Origin: Sediminibacterium ginsengisoli
GTDB taxonomy: Bacteria; Bacteroidota; Bacteroidia; Chitinophagales; Chitinophagaceae
Assembly: GCF_900167075.1 (NCBI RefSeq)
Contig: NZ_FUWH01000008.1
Span: forward strand, 124,001-188,000
DNA length: 64,000 nt
Direction of reading: 5' to 3'
Below, one piece after another: positions 1-7,273 of the stretch. Numbering within the stretch: the stretch's first letter is position 1; each line of letters opens with the position of its first letter. The notes under the pieces are model-generated. The model searched no databases and had not been told where the DNA came from. It saw nothing but the letters and a program-made list of their open reading frames with translations. The position numbers and the translations under genes are program-made.

Positions 1-1
1 T

Positions 2-748
2 AACGATGCCGTACGCACGGTAATAGAAGAAGTGGACAAGGGCCGGTTGAGGGTGGCTTCGCCTGTTGATGGTAACTGGGAAGTGAATGAATGGGTAAAG
101 CAGGCCATCCTGATGTATTTCAGTATCCAGCAGATGAAAACCTGGACCCTGGAGCCTTTTGAGTTTTACGATAAAATGCAGCTGAAAAGCAATTACAAAG
201 ACCTCGGTGTACGCGCCGTTCCGCATGCAGTTGCACGCTATGGTGCTTACCTGGCCAAAAATGTGGTACTGATGCCCAGTTATGTGAACATCGGGGCTTA
301 TGTAGATGAAGGAACCATGGTAGATACCTGGGCAACCGTAGGCAGCTGTGCACAGATCGGTAAAGGTGTTCACCTGAGCGGCGGCGTTGGTATCGGCGGG
401 GTACTGGAACCGCTGCAGGCCAGCCCGGTGATCATTGAAGACGGCTGTTTCCTCGGCAGCAGGAGTATCGTGGTGGAAGGTGTGGTGCTCGAAAAAGAAG
501 TAGTGCTGGGAGCGAATGTAGTGCTTACACAATCAACCAAGATCATCGATGTGAGCGGCCCGGAACCGGTAGAATACAAAGGCCGCGTACCGGCAAGAAG
601 TGTAGTGATCCCGGGCAGTTATACCAAAAAATTCAATGCAGGCGAATACCAGGTAAGCTGTGCGCTGATCATCGGTCAGCGTAAAGCCAGCACCGACCTC
701 AAAACAAGTCTCAACGATGCATTACGCGACTTCAACGTAAGCGTATAG
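2..748 (+). CDS. dapD: 2,3,4,5-tetrahydropyridine-2,6-dicarboxylate N-succinyltransferase, 5' truncated
   Basis: Transfers a succinyl group from succinyl-CoA to tetrahydrodipicolinate in the cytosolic succinylase branch of diaminopimelate/lysine synthesis. The frame is open to the window edge and the first visible residues (NDAVRTVIEEVDKG) belong to the normal N-terminal helical region, so roughly 20-25 residues lie outside the window; the internal GTG at 32 is not the start. The central part is a left-handed beta-helix of hexapeptide repeats (VNIGAYVDEGTMVDTWATVG, then GKGVHLSGGVGIGG), followed by the acyl-CoA-binding turn region and a short C-terminal tail ending at TAG 748. Aspartate kinase, the first enzyme of the same pathway, is also in the window (38770-40089) but not adjacent. 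The family assignment is secure. Confidence 0.95.
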   Translation, partial: NDAVRTVIEEVDKGRLRVASPVDGNWEVNEWVKQAILMYFSIQQMKTWTLEPFEFYDKMQLKSNYKDLGVRAVPHAVARYGAYLAKNVVLMPSYVNIGAYVDEGTMVDTWATVGSCAQIGKGVHLSGGVGIGGVLEPLQASPVIIEDGCFLGSRSIVVEGVVLEKEVVLGANVVLTQSTKIIDVSGPEPVEYKGRVPARSVVIPGSYTKKFNAGEYQVSCALIIGQRKASTDLKTSLNDALRDFNVSV

Positions 749-755
749 AATCTTA

Positions 756-790
756 TGCGGGAAGAAAACCGTTCGCTGTTTCTTCCCGCA
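756..790 (+). terminator. Hairpin downstream of dapD
   Basis: Perfect 12-bp inverted repeat (TGCGGGAAGAAA, 11-nt loop, TTTCTTCCCGCA) starting 8 bp after the dapD stop. It is followed by TCTATATACC rather than a U-run, so it may stabilise the dapD mRNA 3' end or be a weak terminator before the transporter gene. Confidence 0.55.
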
Positions 791-804
791 TCTATATACC
801 ATTT

Positions 805-1734
805 ATGACCTCTCAGCCTTCACAACGTATCACACTCGCAGGTTTTATCATCACATTACTGGGCGCGATCTTCTTTTCTACAAAAGCCATTATTGTAAAG
901 CTCGCATTCCAGGATACGAAGGTTGATGCACTTACCCTGCTTACGTTGCGGATGTTATTTTCCCTTCCTTTTTATATCCTTGCTATCTGGCTGGGCGCAC
1001 GCAAAGAAAAAGCAACACCGCTCAGTACAAAACAATGGCTGCAGGTAGCGGTGACAGGCATTTTAGGTTATTACCTGAGCAGCCTGTTTGATTTCATCGG
1101 ACTGCAATATGTTTCAGCGGGGCTGGAAAGACTGATCCTGTTCCTCTATCCTACTTTCGCGGTACTGATCAACACATTCCTGTTCAAATCGCCGCTGCAC
1201 CGTACACAGGTGATCGCATTGCTGCTGACCTATACGGGCATCGGCATTGCTTATGCGGGAGAATTGCATGCAGATACATCAGCACCCGGTTTCTTTTACG
1301 GATCGTTCATGATCTTTCTCTGTGCGGTAACCTATTCCCTGTACCTGGTAGGCACCGGCCGGCTGGTGAATAAAACCGGGGCAACACGGTATACGGCTTA
1401 TACCATGATGGCAGCAACAGCAGGTATCTTTATTCATTTCGCGCTGACAAAACCGCTCAGCAGTATTTCATTCACTCCGGCATTAACAGGTTATTCCATT
1501 GCCCTGGCCATCGTGGCAACTGTACTGCCTTCTTTCATGATGAGCAATGGCATGAAAAGGATCGGCAGCAATAATGTAGCGATCATTACCAGCATCGGAC
1601 CTGTTTCCACCATTTTACAGGCATATTATATTCTTGGTGAACCGCTGCTCCCTCTTCAGCTCTTCGGTACCTTCCTGGTGATCGTGGGTGTACTGATCAT
1701 CGGCAGAAAAGCCGGTAAAGAACAGGCAGCCTAA
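805..1734 (+). CDS. DMT-superfamily transporter (EamA domains)
   Basis: Inner-membrane protein of 309 residues with the two-fold EamA architecture: about ten hydrophobic segments, repeat one around residues 12-145 and repeat two around 160-300. The second repeat ends with a proline/glycine-rich helix (ILGEPLLPLQLFGTFLVIVG) typical of the family. EamA proteins export amino acids, metabolites or nucleotide sugars; nothing in the sequence indicates the substrate. The ATG lies 56 bp after dapD, beyond a hairpin, so it may be read through from dapD or have its own promoter. A link to lysine or DAP export is only suggested by position. Confidence 0.85.
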   Translation: MTSQPSQRITLAGFIITLLGAIFFSTKAIIVKLAFQDTKVDALTLLTLRMLFSLPFYILAIWLGARKEKATPLSTKQWLQVAVTGILGYYLSSLFDFIGLQYVSAGLERLILFLYPTFAVLINTFLFKSPLHRTQVIALLLTYTGIGIAYAGELHADTSAPGFFYGSFMIFLCAVTYSLYLVGTGRLVNKTGATRYTAYTMMAATAGIFIHFALTKPLSSISFTPALTGYSIALAIVATVLPSFMMSNGMKRIGSNNVAIITSIGPVSTILQAYYILGEPLLPLQLFGTFLVIVGVLIIGRKAGKEQAA

Positions 1735-1826
1735 CCCGCCGGAACGTTTACCGGTCGTTTCCGTGCACTTACCGCCTCTTTGCATCCAACCGCCTAAATG
1801 CCCTTTTCTGCGGCAATGTGGTCAGG

Positions 1827-1834
1827 TATCTTTG
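1827..1834 (+). promoter_or_regulatory. -7 box TATCTTTG upstream of the LiaF-like/LytSR unit
   Basis: Exact match to the Bacteroidota -7 consensus TAnnTTTG. Transcription would start near 1838-1841, which excludes the ATG at 1798 as start of the next gene and supports 1846 or 1852. A clear TTTG at -33 is not visible. Confidence 0.6.
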
Positions 1835-1845
1835 CTGTACAATCA

Positions 1846-2583
1846 ATGAAAATGAGACGTACAAATGAACTCCGCAACAATAACAGCCGCTTCTGGACAG
1901 GACTGATCCTGCTCCTCGTAGGTGGTGCATTACTTGCAGACCGTATGGGAGCCGGCCTTCCGCACTGGCTGCTCAGCTGGCCGATGATCCTGATCCTGAT
2001 CGGGCTGGTTACCGGTATCAAACAAGGCTTTCGCAATCTTTCATGGCTGGTACCAACATTACTGGGTACTTTTTTCCTGACGAATGAGATTCTCGAAGAC
2101 TGGAATATGAAGCTTTATGTATGGCCGCTGGTGATCATTATCCTGGGCATACTGTTCATGATCCGCCCCAACCAAAACAGCAGGTTCTGCCGCAGGAGAA
2201 GAGAAGCAGATTACTGGGAGGAGGAATCGGCCAATGCATCCGGAGATGATGTGCTGAACAGTGTTTCGGTTTTCGGCGGGGCAAAAAAAAATATTAGTTC
2301 CAAACAGTTCAAAGGCGGAGAGATCACCTGTTTTATGGGTGGTTGCGAAATAAACCTGACCCAGGCAGATCTGGTTGGCACCGCTGTTATTGATGTAACC
2401 GTAATGTTCGGTGGCGCCAAGCTGATCATACCGCCACACTGGGAAGTGAGATCCGATACGGTTTCCCTGTTCGCAGGTATAGAAGACAAAAGACCGGTGC
2501 AGGTTGGCAAGTTCGATCCGGACAAAGTGATCGTGATCCGCGGAACCACCATTTTCGGTGGTATAGAAATCAAAAGCTATTAA
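1846..2583 (+). CDS. LiaF-like membrane protein (DUF5668 plus LiaF-type C-terminal domain)
   Basis: About 245 residues. Four hydrophobic segments (roughly residues 16-32, 40-57, 66-80 and 89-107) form a DUF5668-type N-terminus; after an Arg/Glu-rich linker comes a beta-rich C-terminal domain with the recurring FGGAK / MGGCE / FGGAK / FGGIE turns seen in LiaF and related cell-wall-stress proteins. In Firmicutes LiaF restrains the LiaRS two-component system. Here it heads a tight gene string ending in a LytS/LytTR pair, so a role as modulator of that pair is a reasonable inference but unproven. The frame extends upstream to 1798, but a TATCTTTG promoter box lies inside that extension; ATG 1846 (MKMRRTNEL) or 1852 is the likely start. 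Confidence 0.8.
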   Translation: MKMRRTNELRNNNSRFWTGLILLLVGGALLADRMGAGLPHWLLSWPMILILIGLVTGIKQGFRNLSWLVPTLLGTFFLTNEILEDWNMKLYVWPLVIIILGILFMIRPNQNSRFCRRRREADYWEEESANASGDDVLNSVSVFGGAKKNISSKQFKGGEITCFMGGCEINLTQADLVGTAVIDVTVMFGGAKLIIPPHWEVRSDTVSLFAGIEDKRPVQVGKFDPDKVIVIRGTTIFGGIEIKSY

Positions 2584-2604
2584 ACGCATCATTCCTACAA
2601 AACA

Positions 2605-2970
2605 ATGTTTATGAAATGGTACCTGGCAAAACTCGTCTACCGGATTATCTGCGGCAATGGTGAACATTCGGCGCAGTTCGACGAACAGCTGCGCCTTATA
2701 CATGCCGAAGATGAACTGCATGCTTTCAATAAAGCGCAGCTCCTGGGGCAGCAGGAAGAAGACCTTTTTTACAATCACGATAACCGGCCCGTGCAGTGGA
2801 AGTTCATCAATGTAACGGAGCTTCACAAGCTGGAGAACCTAACAGACGGAGCAGAAGTTTATTCCCGTATCCGCGAAGAAGATAACGGCAGCGATTACCA
2901 GCATAACGTACATATAAAAGCAGGATATTTGTTACAGGACTGCACTGAACATTTCCTGCAGACGCTCTGA
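2605..2970 (+). CDS. DUF4288 domain-containing protein
   Basis: Small soluble protein of 121 residues. The opening (MKWYLAKLVYRIICGNG) and the following Asp/Glu-rich helical stretch match the DUF4288 pattern, a family of unknown function whose members begin with a conserved WY-x-AKL-type strand. It lies 21 bp after the LiaF-like gene and 5 bp before the kinase gene, so all four are probably co-transcribed. A possible start two residues later (MKWYLAK) would fit the family better than MFMKW. No catalytic motif is visible. Confidence 0.7.
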   Translation: MFMKWYLAKLVYRIICGNGEHSAQFDEQLRLIHAEDELHAFNKAQLLGQQEEDLFYNHDNRPVQWKFINVTELHKLENLTDGAEVYSRIREEDNGSDYQHNVHIKAGYLLQDCTEHFLQTL

Positions 2971-2975
2971 AACCT

Positions 2976-4019
2976 ATGTCACGATCCATCACCAGGGGCA
3001 ACAAATTCCGCATGATATTTACCGGCTGGTGGCTGGTGTGGATACTGGTGCAGTTCTATGTGGTCTGGAGTTATGGATACAGCCCGGCCATCAGTATTAC
3101 AGACAGCGCCGTCTGTAATATATTACTCGCAGGCTGCTGTTTGCTGATCGTAAATAACATGAAATATTACCTGCCGCAGCACGAACGCTACTGGTATGTA
3201 TTACTGATCAGTATCGTTTTAAGCGGTACCTGGCTGCTGGCAGCAAGAACTACGCTTAAAATCGTTTTCAAGAACGAATATGATTACACGGTATTTCTCG
3301 GATCATCGCTTACCCTGCGTTATATTTTTGCATTCCTGATGATTGCCTGCATGGCCATGATCAGCCTGTTATGGTATACATTACAGGAGCAGCAGGAAAA
3401 CCAGAAACGAAAGGAAGATGCAGAAAAGATGGCAAAGGATGCCGAACTGCTCAAACTCAGGCAGCAGCTGCAGCCGCATTTTTTGTTCAACAGCCTCAAT
3501 TCGGTAAGTGCACTTGCAGGATCGCAACCGGAAAAGGCAAGGCATATGATACAGCAGCTTTCCGATTTCCTGCGCGGCACACTCAAAAAAGAAGAACACC
3601 TGCCTGTAACACTCGAGGAGGAAATGCATTACCTGGGCCTCTATCTCGACATTGAAAAAGTACGGTTCGGCAACAGGCTGCAGACAGCTATTGTGATTGA
3701 TGAAGAAGCAGGCAGGCTGATGATACCCGCCCTGTTACTGCAGCCCGTGGTGGAGAACGCAATCAAGTTCGGTTTATACGATACAACAGGCGATGTGATG
3801 ATCAGCCTGCATGCAGAGAAAAAGAATGATACGCTCAGGATAACTGTTACCAACCCGTTCGATAAAACAACAGCCATCAGCACACAGGGCACAGGGTTCG
3901 GGCTTGCATCAATAGAGAGAAGGCTATTCCTCTTATTTGCCAGAACGGACCTGTTACGTACCACTGCCGGTGAGCAGATTTTTACCACCGAGCTGACCAT
4001 ACCACAATATTCATTATGA
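2976..4019 (+). CDS. LytS/YehU-type sensor histidine kinase
   Basis: Membrane kinase of 347 residues. Four hydrophobic segments (about 14-32, 44-62, 72-90, 112-134) are followed by a charged coiled coil (135-162), then a His_kinase (PF06580) domain with the phospho-acceptor His168 in LQPHFLFNSLNSV and a HATPase_c domain with the N-box VVENAIKFG (Asn261) and a short glycine box GTGFGLASIERRL. There is no recognisable extracellular sensor, so sensing is probably within the membrane or through a partner such as the LiaF-like protein. The last codons overlap the regulator start by 4 bp (ATGA), indicating translational coupling. Confidence 0.92.
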   Translation: MSRSITRGNKFRMIFTGWWLVWILVQFYVVWSYGYSPAISITDSAVCNILLAGCCLLIVNNMKYYLPQHERYWYVLLISIVLSGTWLLAARTTLKIVFKNEYDYTVFLGSSLTLRYIFAFLMIACMAMISLLWYTLQEQQENQKRKEDAEKMAKDAELLKLRQQLQPHFLFNSLNSVSALAGSQPEKARHMIQQLSDFLRGTLKKEEHLPVTLEEEMHYLGLYLDIEKVRFGNRLQTAIVIDEEAGRLMIPALLLQPVVENAIKFGLYDTTGDVMISLHAEKKNDTLRITVTNPFDKTTAISTQGTGFGLASIERRLFLLFARTDLLRTTAGEQIFTTELTIPQYSL

Positions 4020-4753
4020 AAGCAGTAATCATAGACGACGAAATGCTTGCACGCAGTATTGTAAGAGAATATCTTCAATACCATCCGGATATTGAGATCG
4101 TGCAGGAATGCAATGACGGCTTTGAAGGTGTGAAAGCCATACAGCAGCACCAGCCCGACCTGGTTTTCCTGGATATACAGATGCCGAAGATCAACGGTTT
4201 TGAGATGCTGGAATTGCTGGAGCAGCCACCTTCCGTCATTTTCACAACAGCATTTGAAGAATATGCGATCAGGGCGTTTGAAACCCATGCAGTGGATTAC
4301 CTGCTGAAACCATTCAGCAGGGACCGTTTCGACAAAGCGCTTCAGAAATGGCGGCAGCAGGAAACCAGGGAACAGGTGAACAAAACCACGGCTATGCTGG
4401 ATACGGTTACCAGCAACCAGCAGCAGAATAACAGGGTGGTGCTGAAAGACAACGGTAAGATCAAGATCATACCGGCCGCTAATATCCAGTATCTCGAAGC
4501 ATCGGACGATTACGTAAAGATCCATACGGCTGAAGGTGTGTTTCTCAAGAACAAGACCATGCAGCATTTCGAAAAAACGCTGGATGAAACACAGTTTGTA
4601 AGAATACACCGTTCTTATATCATCAATATCCAGCTCATCACCAGACTCGATCCTTATGAGAAAGAAAGTTATGTAGCCGTATTAAGCATCGGCATGAAAT
4701 TACCGGTAAGCAGGGCGGGGTATGCGCGGCTGAAAGAAGTGCTGGGGCTATGA
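4016..4753 (+). CDS. LytTR-family response regulator
   Basis: Cytoplasmic transcription regulator of 245 residues and cognate partner of the upstream kinase. The N-terminal receiver has the acidic pair Asp7-Asp8, phospho-acceptor Asp53 (FLDIQMPKING), Thr77 and Lys98 (DYLLKPF). The C-terminal LytTR DNA-binding domain (about 145-243) has the family pattern IQYLEASDDYVKIHT and FVRIHRSYIIN. LytTR proteins usually bind paired direct repeats and control cell-envelope or competence genes; no such repeat was recognised here. Its stop overlaps the end of the convergent receiver gene by 6 bp. Confidence 0.93.
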   Translation: MKAVIIDDEMLARSIVREYLQYHPDIEIVQECNDGFEGVKAIQQHQPDLVFLDIQMPKINGFEMLELLEQPPSVIFTTAFEEYAIRAFETHAVDYLLKPFSRDRFDKALQKWRQQETREQVNKTTAMLDTVTSNQQQNNRVVLKDNGKIKIIPAANIQYLEASDDYVKIHTAEGVFLKNKTMQHFEKTLDETQFVRIHRSYIINIQLITRLDPYEKESYVAVLSIGMKLPVSRAGYARLKEVLGL

Positions 4754-5158
4754 TTGCTGCACATGCCGGGCTTCCCGGCTTGTCTTTTCTATGATAGATG
4801 GTATTACATGAAAGTCGCGGGCTTTGTCCAGAAAATAATCTGCGCCATACTGCAGACATTCTGCCTTATAACCCGAAACCGTATTGTTGGTGAAGATGAT
4901 CACGAGCGGATGTATGTTTTTCAGGCTCCTGATATCGTTTTTCAGCATTTGTAATCCGTTCTTGCCGGGAAGATTGATATCGAGTATGATAATATCGGGC
5001 TTGTATACCTGTAACAGAGGTATTCCGGCTTCAGCGCTCATGGCAGACCTGATCTCACTTACCTGCTCCAGCTCTCCCAGCAACAGCTCCAGGCGCTGCA
5101 GGATAAATTCAGAGTCGTCGATTAATAATATTTTCACTTTATTGGCACCCATACACAA
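4748..5158 (-). CDS. Single-domain response regulator (receiver only)
   Basis: 136 residues consisting of a receiver domain and a short tail: acidic pair Asp14-Asp15, phospho-acceptor Asp60 (IIILDINLPGKNG), Thr90 and Lys112 (DYFLDKARDF). The terminal helix is followed by a polar tail and no output domain, so it probably acts by protein-protein contact or as a phosphate shuttle. It points away from the LytSR unit and its 3' end overlaps it, so it belongs functionally with the receivers and kinase at 5.5-9.5 kb. The start could be Met1, Met3 or the TTG/ATG region just before KVKILLIDD; Met1 is kept for lack of a decisive signal. Confidence 0.85.
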   Translation of the reverse strand: MCMGANKVKILLIDDSEFILQRLELLLGELEQVSEIRSAMSAEAGIPLLQVYKPDIIILDINLPGKNGLQMLKNDIRSLKNIHPLVIIFTNNTVSGYKAECLQYGADYFLDKARDFHVIPSIIEKTSREARHVQQS

Positions 5159-5184
5159 TCACTCTAAAGATATAAATAAAATCA

Positions 5185-5218
5185 AAAAGCTTTGAGGGGC
5201 TAATCCTGCAAAGCTTTT
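5185..5218 (-). terminator. Putative hairpin terminator
   Basis: Arms AAAAGCTTTG and CAAAGCTTTT around a 14-nt loop. On the minus strand the hairpin is followed by a U-rich stretch, so it could end transcripts coming from the NarL-type gene, although it is about 270 bp past that stop and directly upstream of the next gene. Confidence 0.4.
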
Positions 5219-5436
5219 ATATAACGTTAAATAAAAGGTTTTTCAAGGATAATAGCTTGACAGTAAGCAACCCGACAGAACAAAAAGCCCTGTGAATGCC
5301 TGTTACGGAGGATACGGGATTGAAAAAGAAACACTTGCAATGCAACACGGAATCGATACCCCACTTAATTGCTATAGTGTTGAACAAAGTAACTTATGCT
5401 TTTAAAAGCATGAAATAGTTAGCCTTAAGTAAACAA

Positions 5437-5464
5437 TGTAGTGAAAAAACTACAATAGTGTAGT
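5437..5464. promoter_or_regulatory. Half-site cluster TGTAGT-N6-ACTACA-N4-TGTAGT
   Basis: TGTAGT (5437-5442), six bases, ACTACA (5449-5454), four bases, TGTAGT (5459-5464). The same TGTAGT-N6-ACTACA dyad recurs at 6836-6853. Sharing one spacing at two places in a regulator cluster suggests an operator for a dimeric DNA-binding protein, possibly the NarL-type regulator encoded between them; a structural RNA role is the alternative. Confidence 0.45.
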
Positions 5465-5483
5465 ATATACCTACTCGTCTATT

Positions 5484-6110
5484 TTATACGATATTATTCT
5501 GGATCGCGTAGCGTACGAGATCTGCGTTGGTCTGCATCCGCATTTTATCCATGATCCTGGCCCTGTAAGTGCTGATGGTATTTACATTCAGAGAGAGGAT
5601 CTCGCCTATTTCTGAAATGCTCTTACCCATTACGATCATTTTGAATACTTCGAATTCGCGGTCGGATAAATGTTCATGTGGAGCTTTTTCACTTTTCTGC
5701 TCGAGAGAACCTGCGAGCACTTCTGCCACTTCACTGGTAATATATTTTCTGCCACCCAGGATCTGCTGAACTGCTTTCACCAGTTCGTAGGGAGCACTTT
5801 CCTTGGTCAGGTACCCGGAGGCACCGGCCTTGATGGCGCGTACGGCATATTGCTCAGGAGTATGCATACTCAGCATCAGTACAGGCGTCTGAGGTGCATG
5901 TTCCTTGATTTGTTTCAGGATCTCTATTCCGGAGTAACCGGGCATGCTAATATCTGAAATGATGATATCCCATTTCTCACTCACTGCCTTTTTAAAAAGG
6001 TCAGCTGAATCCGCTACGTCGTGCACTTCCGCAAAAGAGAGCGATTCTTCCAGTATTTTTCTTAATCCCTCCCTGATAAGCGTGTGATCATCTGCAATCA
6101 ATATTCTCAT
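5484..6110 (-). CDS. NarL/LuxR-family response regulator
   Basis: Transcription regulator of 208 residues. The receiver domain has Asp7-Asp8, phospho-acceptor Asp53 (IIISDISMPGYSG), and a Thr/Ser and Lys in the usual places (LMLSMHTPEQYA, GYLTKESAPYE). The C-terminal LuxR-type helix-turn-helix (about 143-205) has the pattern LSDREFEVFKMIVMGKSISE and VNTISTYRARIMDKM. It is not adjacent to an obvious HPK-7-type kinase; the nearest kinase is the SBP-fused protein at 7270-9501, which already has a coupled receiver. A long non-coding leader region lies upstream. Confidence 0.92.
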   Translation of the reverse strand: MRILIADDHTLIREGLRKILEESLSFAEVHDVADSADLFKKAVSEKWDIIISDISMPGYSGIEILKQIKEHAPQTPVLMLSMHTPEQYAVRAIKAGASGYLTKESAPYELVKAVQQILGGRKYITSEVAEVLAGSLEQKSEKAPHEHLSDREFEVFKMIVMGKSISEIGEILSLNVNTISTYRARIMDKMRMQTNADLVRYAIQNNIV

Positions 6111-6463
6111 TTATTCTCCTTTTGAATGTCAGTACAGCAGTTAAACCCACCAAAATTATTTCCTATCCTATATAACCGCTGTTGAACGCTTATTATTGTT
6201 TTCGCTGAACAAAAGACGGTTAAATTTTCCGATTTTCTGCAAGAAAAAAACATCTAAATAAATACTTGCATATGAACCTGTTACCATTCTGATACATCGC
6301 CCCGGTCACCCCCTGGTTGTTGCGGCACTTTTCGACCGCACATACCCTGGATTAATTCCGGCTTACCTGACACATGGCAGCACAACCAAACGAGTATCTA
6401 AGCTAAAAAAAAGAAATGTGATTTCAAATACCCCCGAGATAGTAATTGGATAAGAATTAAAAT

Positions 6464-6497
6464 AAGATAGGGGCGATTTTCAGATCGTCCCTATCTT
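6464..6497. other. Strong hairpin in the intergenic region
   Basis: Arms AAGATAGGGGCGAT and ATCGTCCCTATCTT (14 bp, one G.U if transcribed from the plus strand) with a 6-nt loop. There is no U-run on the plus strand. On the minus strand a U-rich stretch follows, but the stem then has an A.C mismatch. It could be the end of a small RNA or a terminator for the receiver gene 360 bp away. Confidence 0.45.
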
Positions 6498-6835
6498 CTG
6501 GTTAACATCAGAATATTGCATTATATCTAAAGGAAATTGGATCGGAGGAAAAATCTGTGGCATCTTAATGCGACAGATTTTAATGGTTTTTTCAGGATAT
6601 CAGAAAAGAAGATCAACTGATCAACTTTCTGAAACAAAGATACTTTGTCATAATCCCAATCCTTGTAGTAGTATTACTGATATTAGCTGTGGAAAACACT
6701 GAATTTACAAGCCGTTTTAACGGGGAAAACACCCGGACAAATTGCTCAAAAACCGTAAAAACACCAGATATAAAAAAAATCGTTTCAAAAATAACTGAAA
6801 ATCACTATTTTACAAATAGTAAACAAAATCTATCG

Positions 6836-6853
6836 TGTAGTAATATCACTACA
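6836..6853. promoter_or_regulatory. Dyad TGTAGT-N6-ACTACA
   Basis: Second copy of the dyad found at 5437-5454, extended by one base pair to GTGTAGT/ACTACAC. It touches the stop codon of the receiver gene at 6854. See the 5437-5464 entry for interpretation. Confidence 0.45.
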
Positions 6854-7273
6854 CTACCTGCTGCTGGATTCCAGGATCTCGGAGATGCGGTTTTCGTCGA
6901 GCGGTTTTGAGAAGATATTACGTACGGATGGGAAACTTTTAGCTTTGTTCATATCCTCATAGTACACTGAAGAAGTGAACATAAATATGCTGATCGCATC
7001 CAGTATCTGTGGATCAGCAGAACTTTTGAGTTTGTCGAAGCCTTCGAGAAAATCCCAGCCATCCATTACCGGCATATTGATATCGAGAAGAATAATATCG
7101 GGAAGTGTATCCTGGCCTCTAAGTCCGTTCTGTAAAAAATCAAGCGCTTCCCTTCCGTTCTGCATAGCAACCACAACGGCATCGGGCACAGAGAGGCGCA
7201 GCATTTCCCTGCTGAGAAAATTCGTTACATCATCGTCATCTATCAACAGGATATGCCAGGGGCCAGACCTCAT
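6854..7273 (-). CDS. Single-domain response regulator (Rcp1-like)
   Basis: 139 residues, receiver only, of the subclass that partners phytochrome-type and other PAS-HisKA kinases: four consecutive acidic residues (IDDDDVTNFLSREML), a long loop DFLQNGLRGQDTLPD, phospho-acceptor Asp64 (ILLDINMPVMDGWDFL), Thr in FMFTSSV and Lys in FSKPLDE. Its ATG overlaps the TGA of the upstream kinase by 4 bp, so it is translationally coupled and very probably receives phosphate from it. With no output domain it must pass the signal on by phosphotransfer or binding. Confidence 0.93.
   Translation of the reverse strand: MRSGPWHILLIDDDDVTNFLSREMLRLSVPDAVVVAMQNGREALDFLQNGLRGQDTLPDIILLDINMPVMDGWDFLEGFDKLKSSADPQILDAISIFMFTSSVYYEDMNKAKSFPSVRNIFSKPLDENRISEILESSSR

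Larger units (their letters stand above)
5159..5483. other. Intergenic region, AT-rich, no gene seen
   Basis: 325 bp between two receiver genes that are both on the minus strand. It holds a 10-bp stem hairpin at 5185-5218 and a cluster of TGTAGT/ACTACA half-sites at 5437-5464. No ORF with coding character was found. Confidence 0.6.
6111..6853. other. Long AT-rich intergenic region
   Basis: 743 bp without a convincing gene, unusually long for this compact genome. It holds a 14-bp hairpin (6464-6497), a TGTAGT-N6-ACTACA dyad (6836-6853) and the promoter region of the NarL-type gene. A frame open from 6584 to 6910 on the plus strand encodes a hydrophobic stretch (FVIIPILVVVLLILAV) but has no good start and runs antisense into the next gene; it may be chance or a gene remnant. 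A small RNA would be possible here. Confidence 0.5.

Noticed and set aside
1798..1845. Upstream start of the LiaF-like gene
   Set aside because: It lies over the -7 box at 1827-1834 and adds 16 residues without conservation.
3641..4609. 322-codon minus-strand ORF across the LytS and LytTR genes
   Set aside because: Covers the junction of two coupled, motif-complete genes on the other strand; no recognisable domain.
6689..6910. 73-codon plus-strand ORF with GTG start in the intergenic block
   Set aside because: No good start or promoter, ends antisense to the receiver gene, and composition reflects AT-rich non-coding DNA. Kept only as a possible remnant in the intergenic entry.
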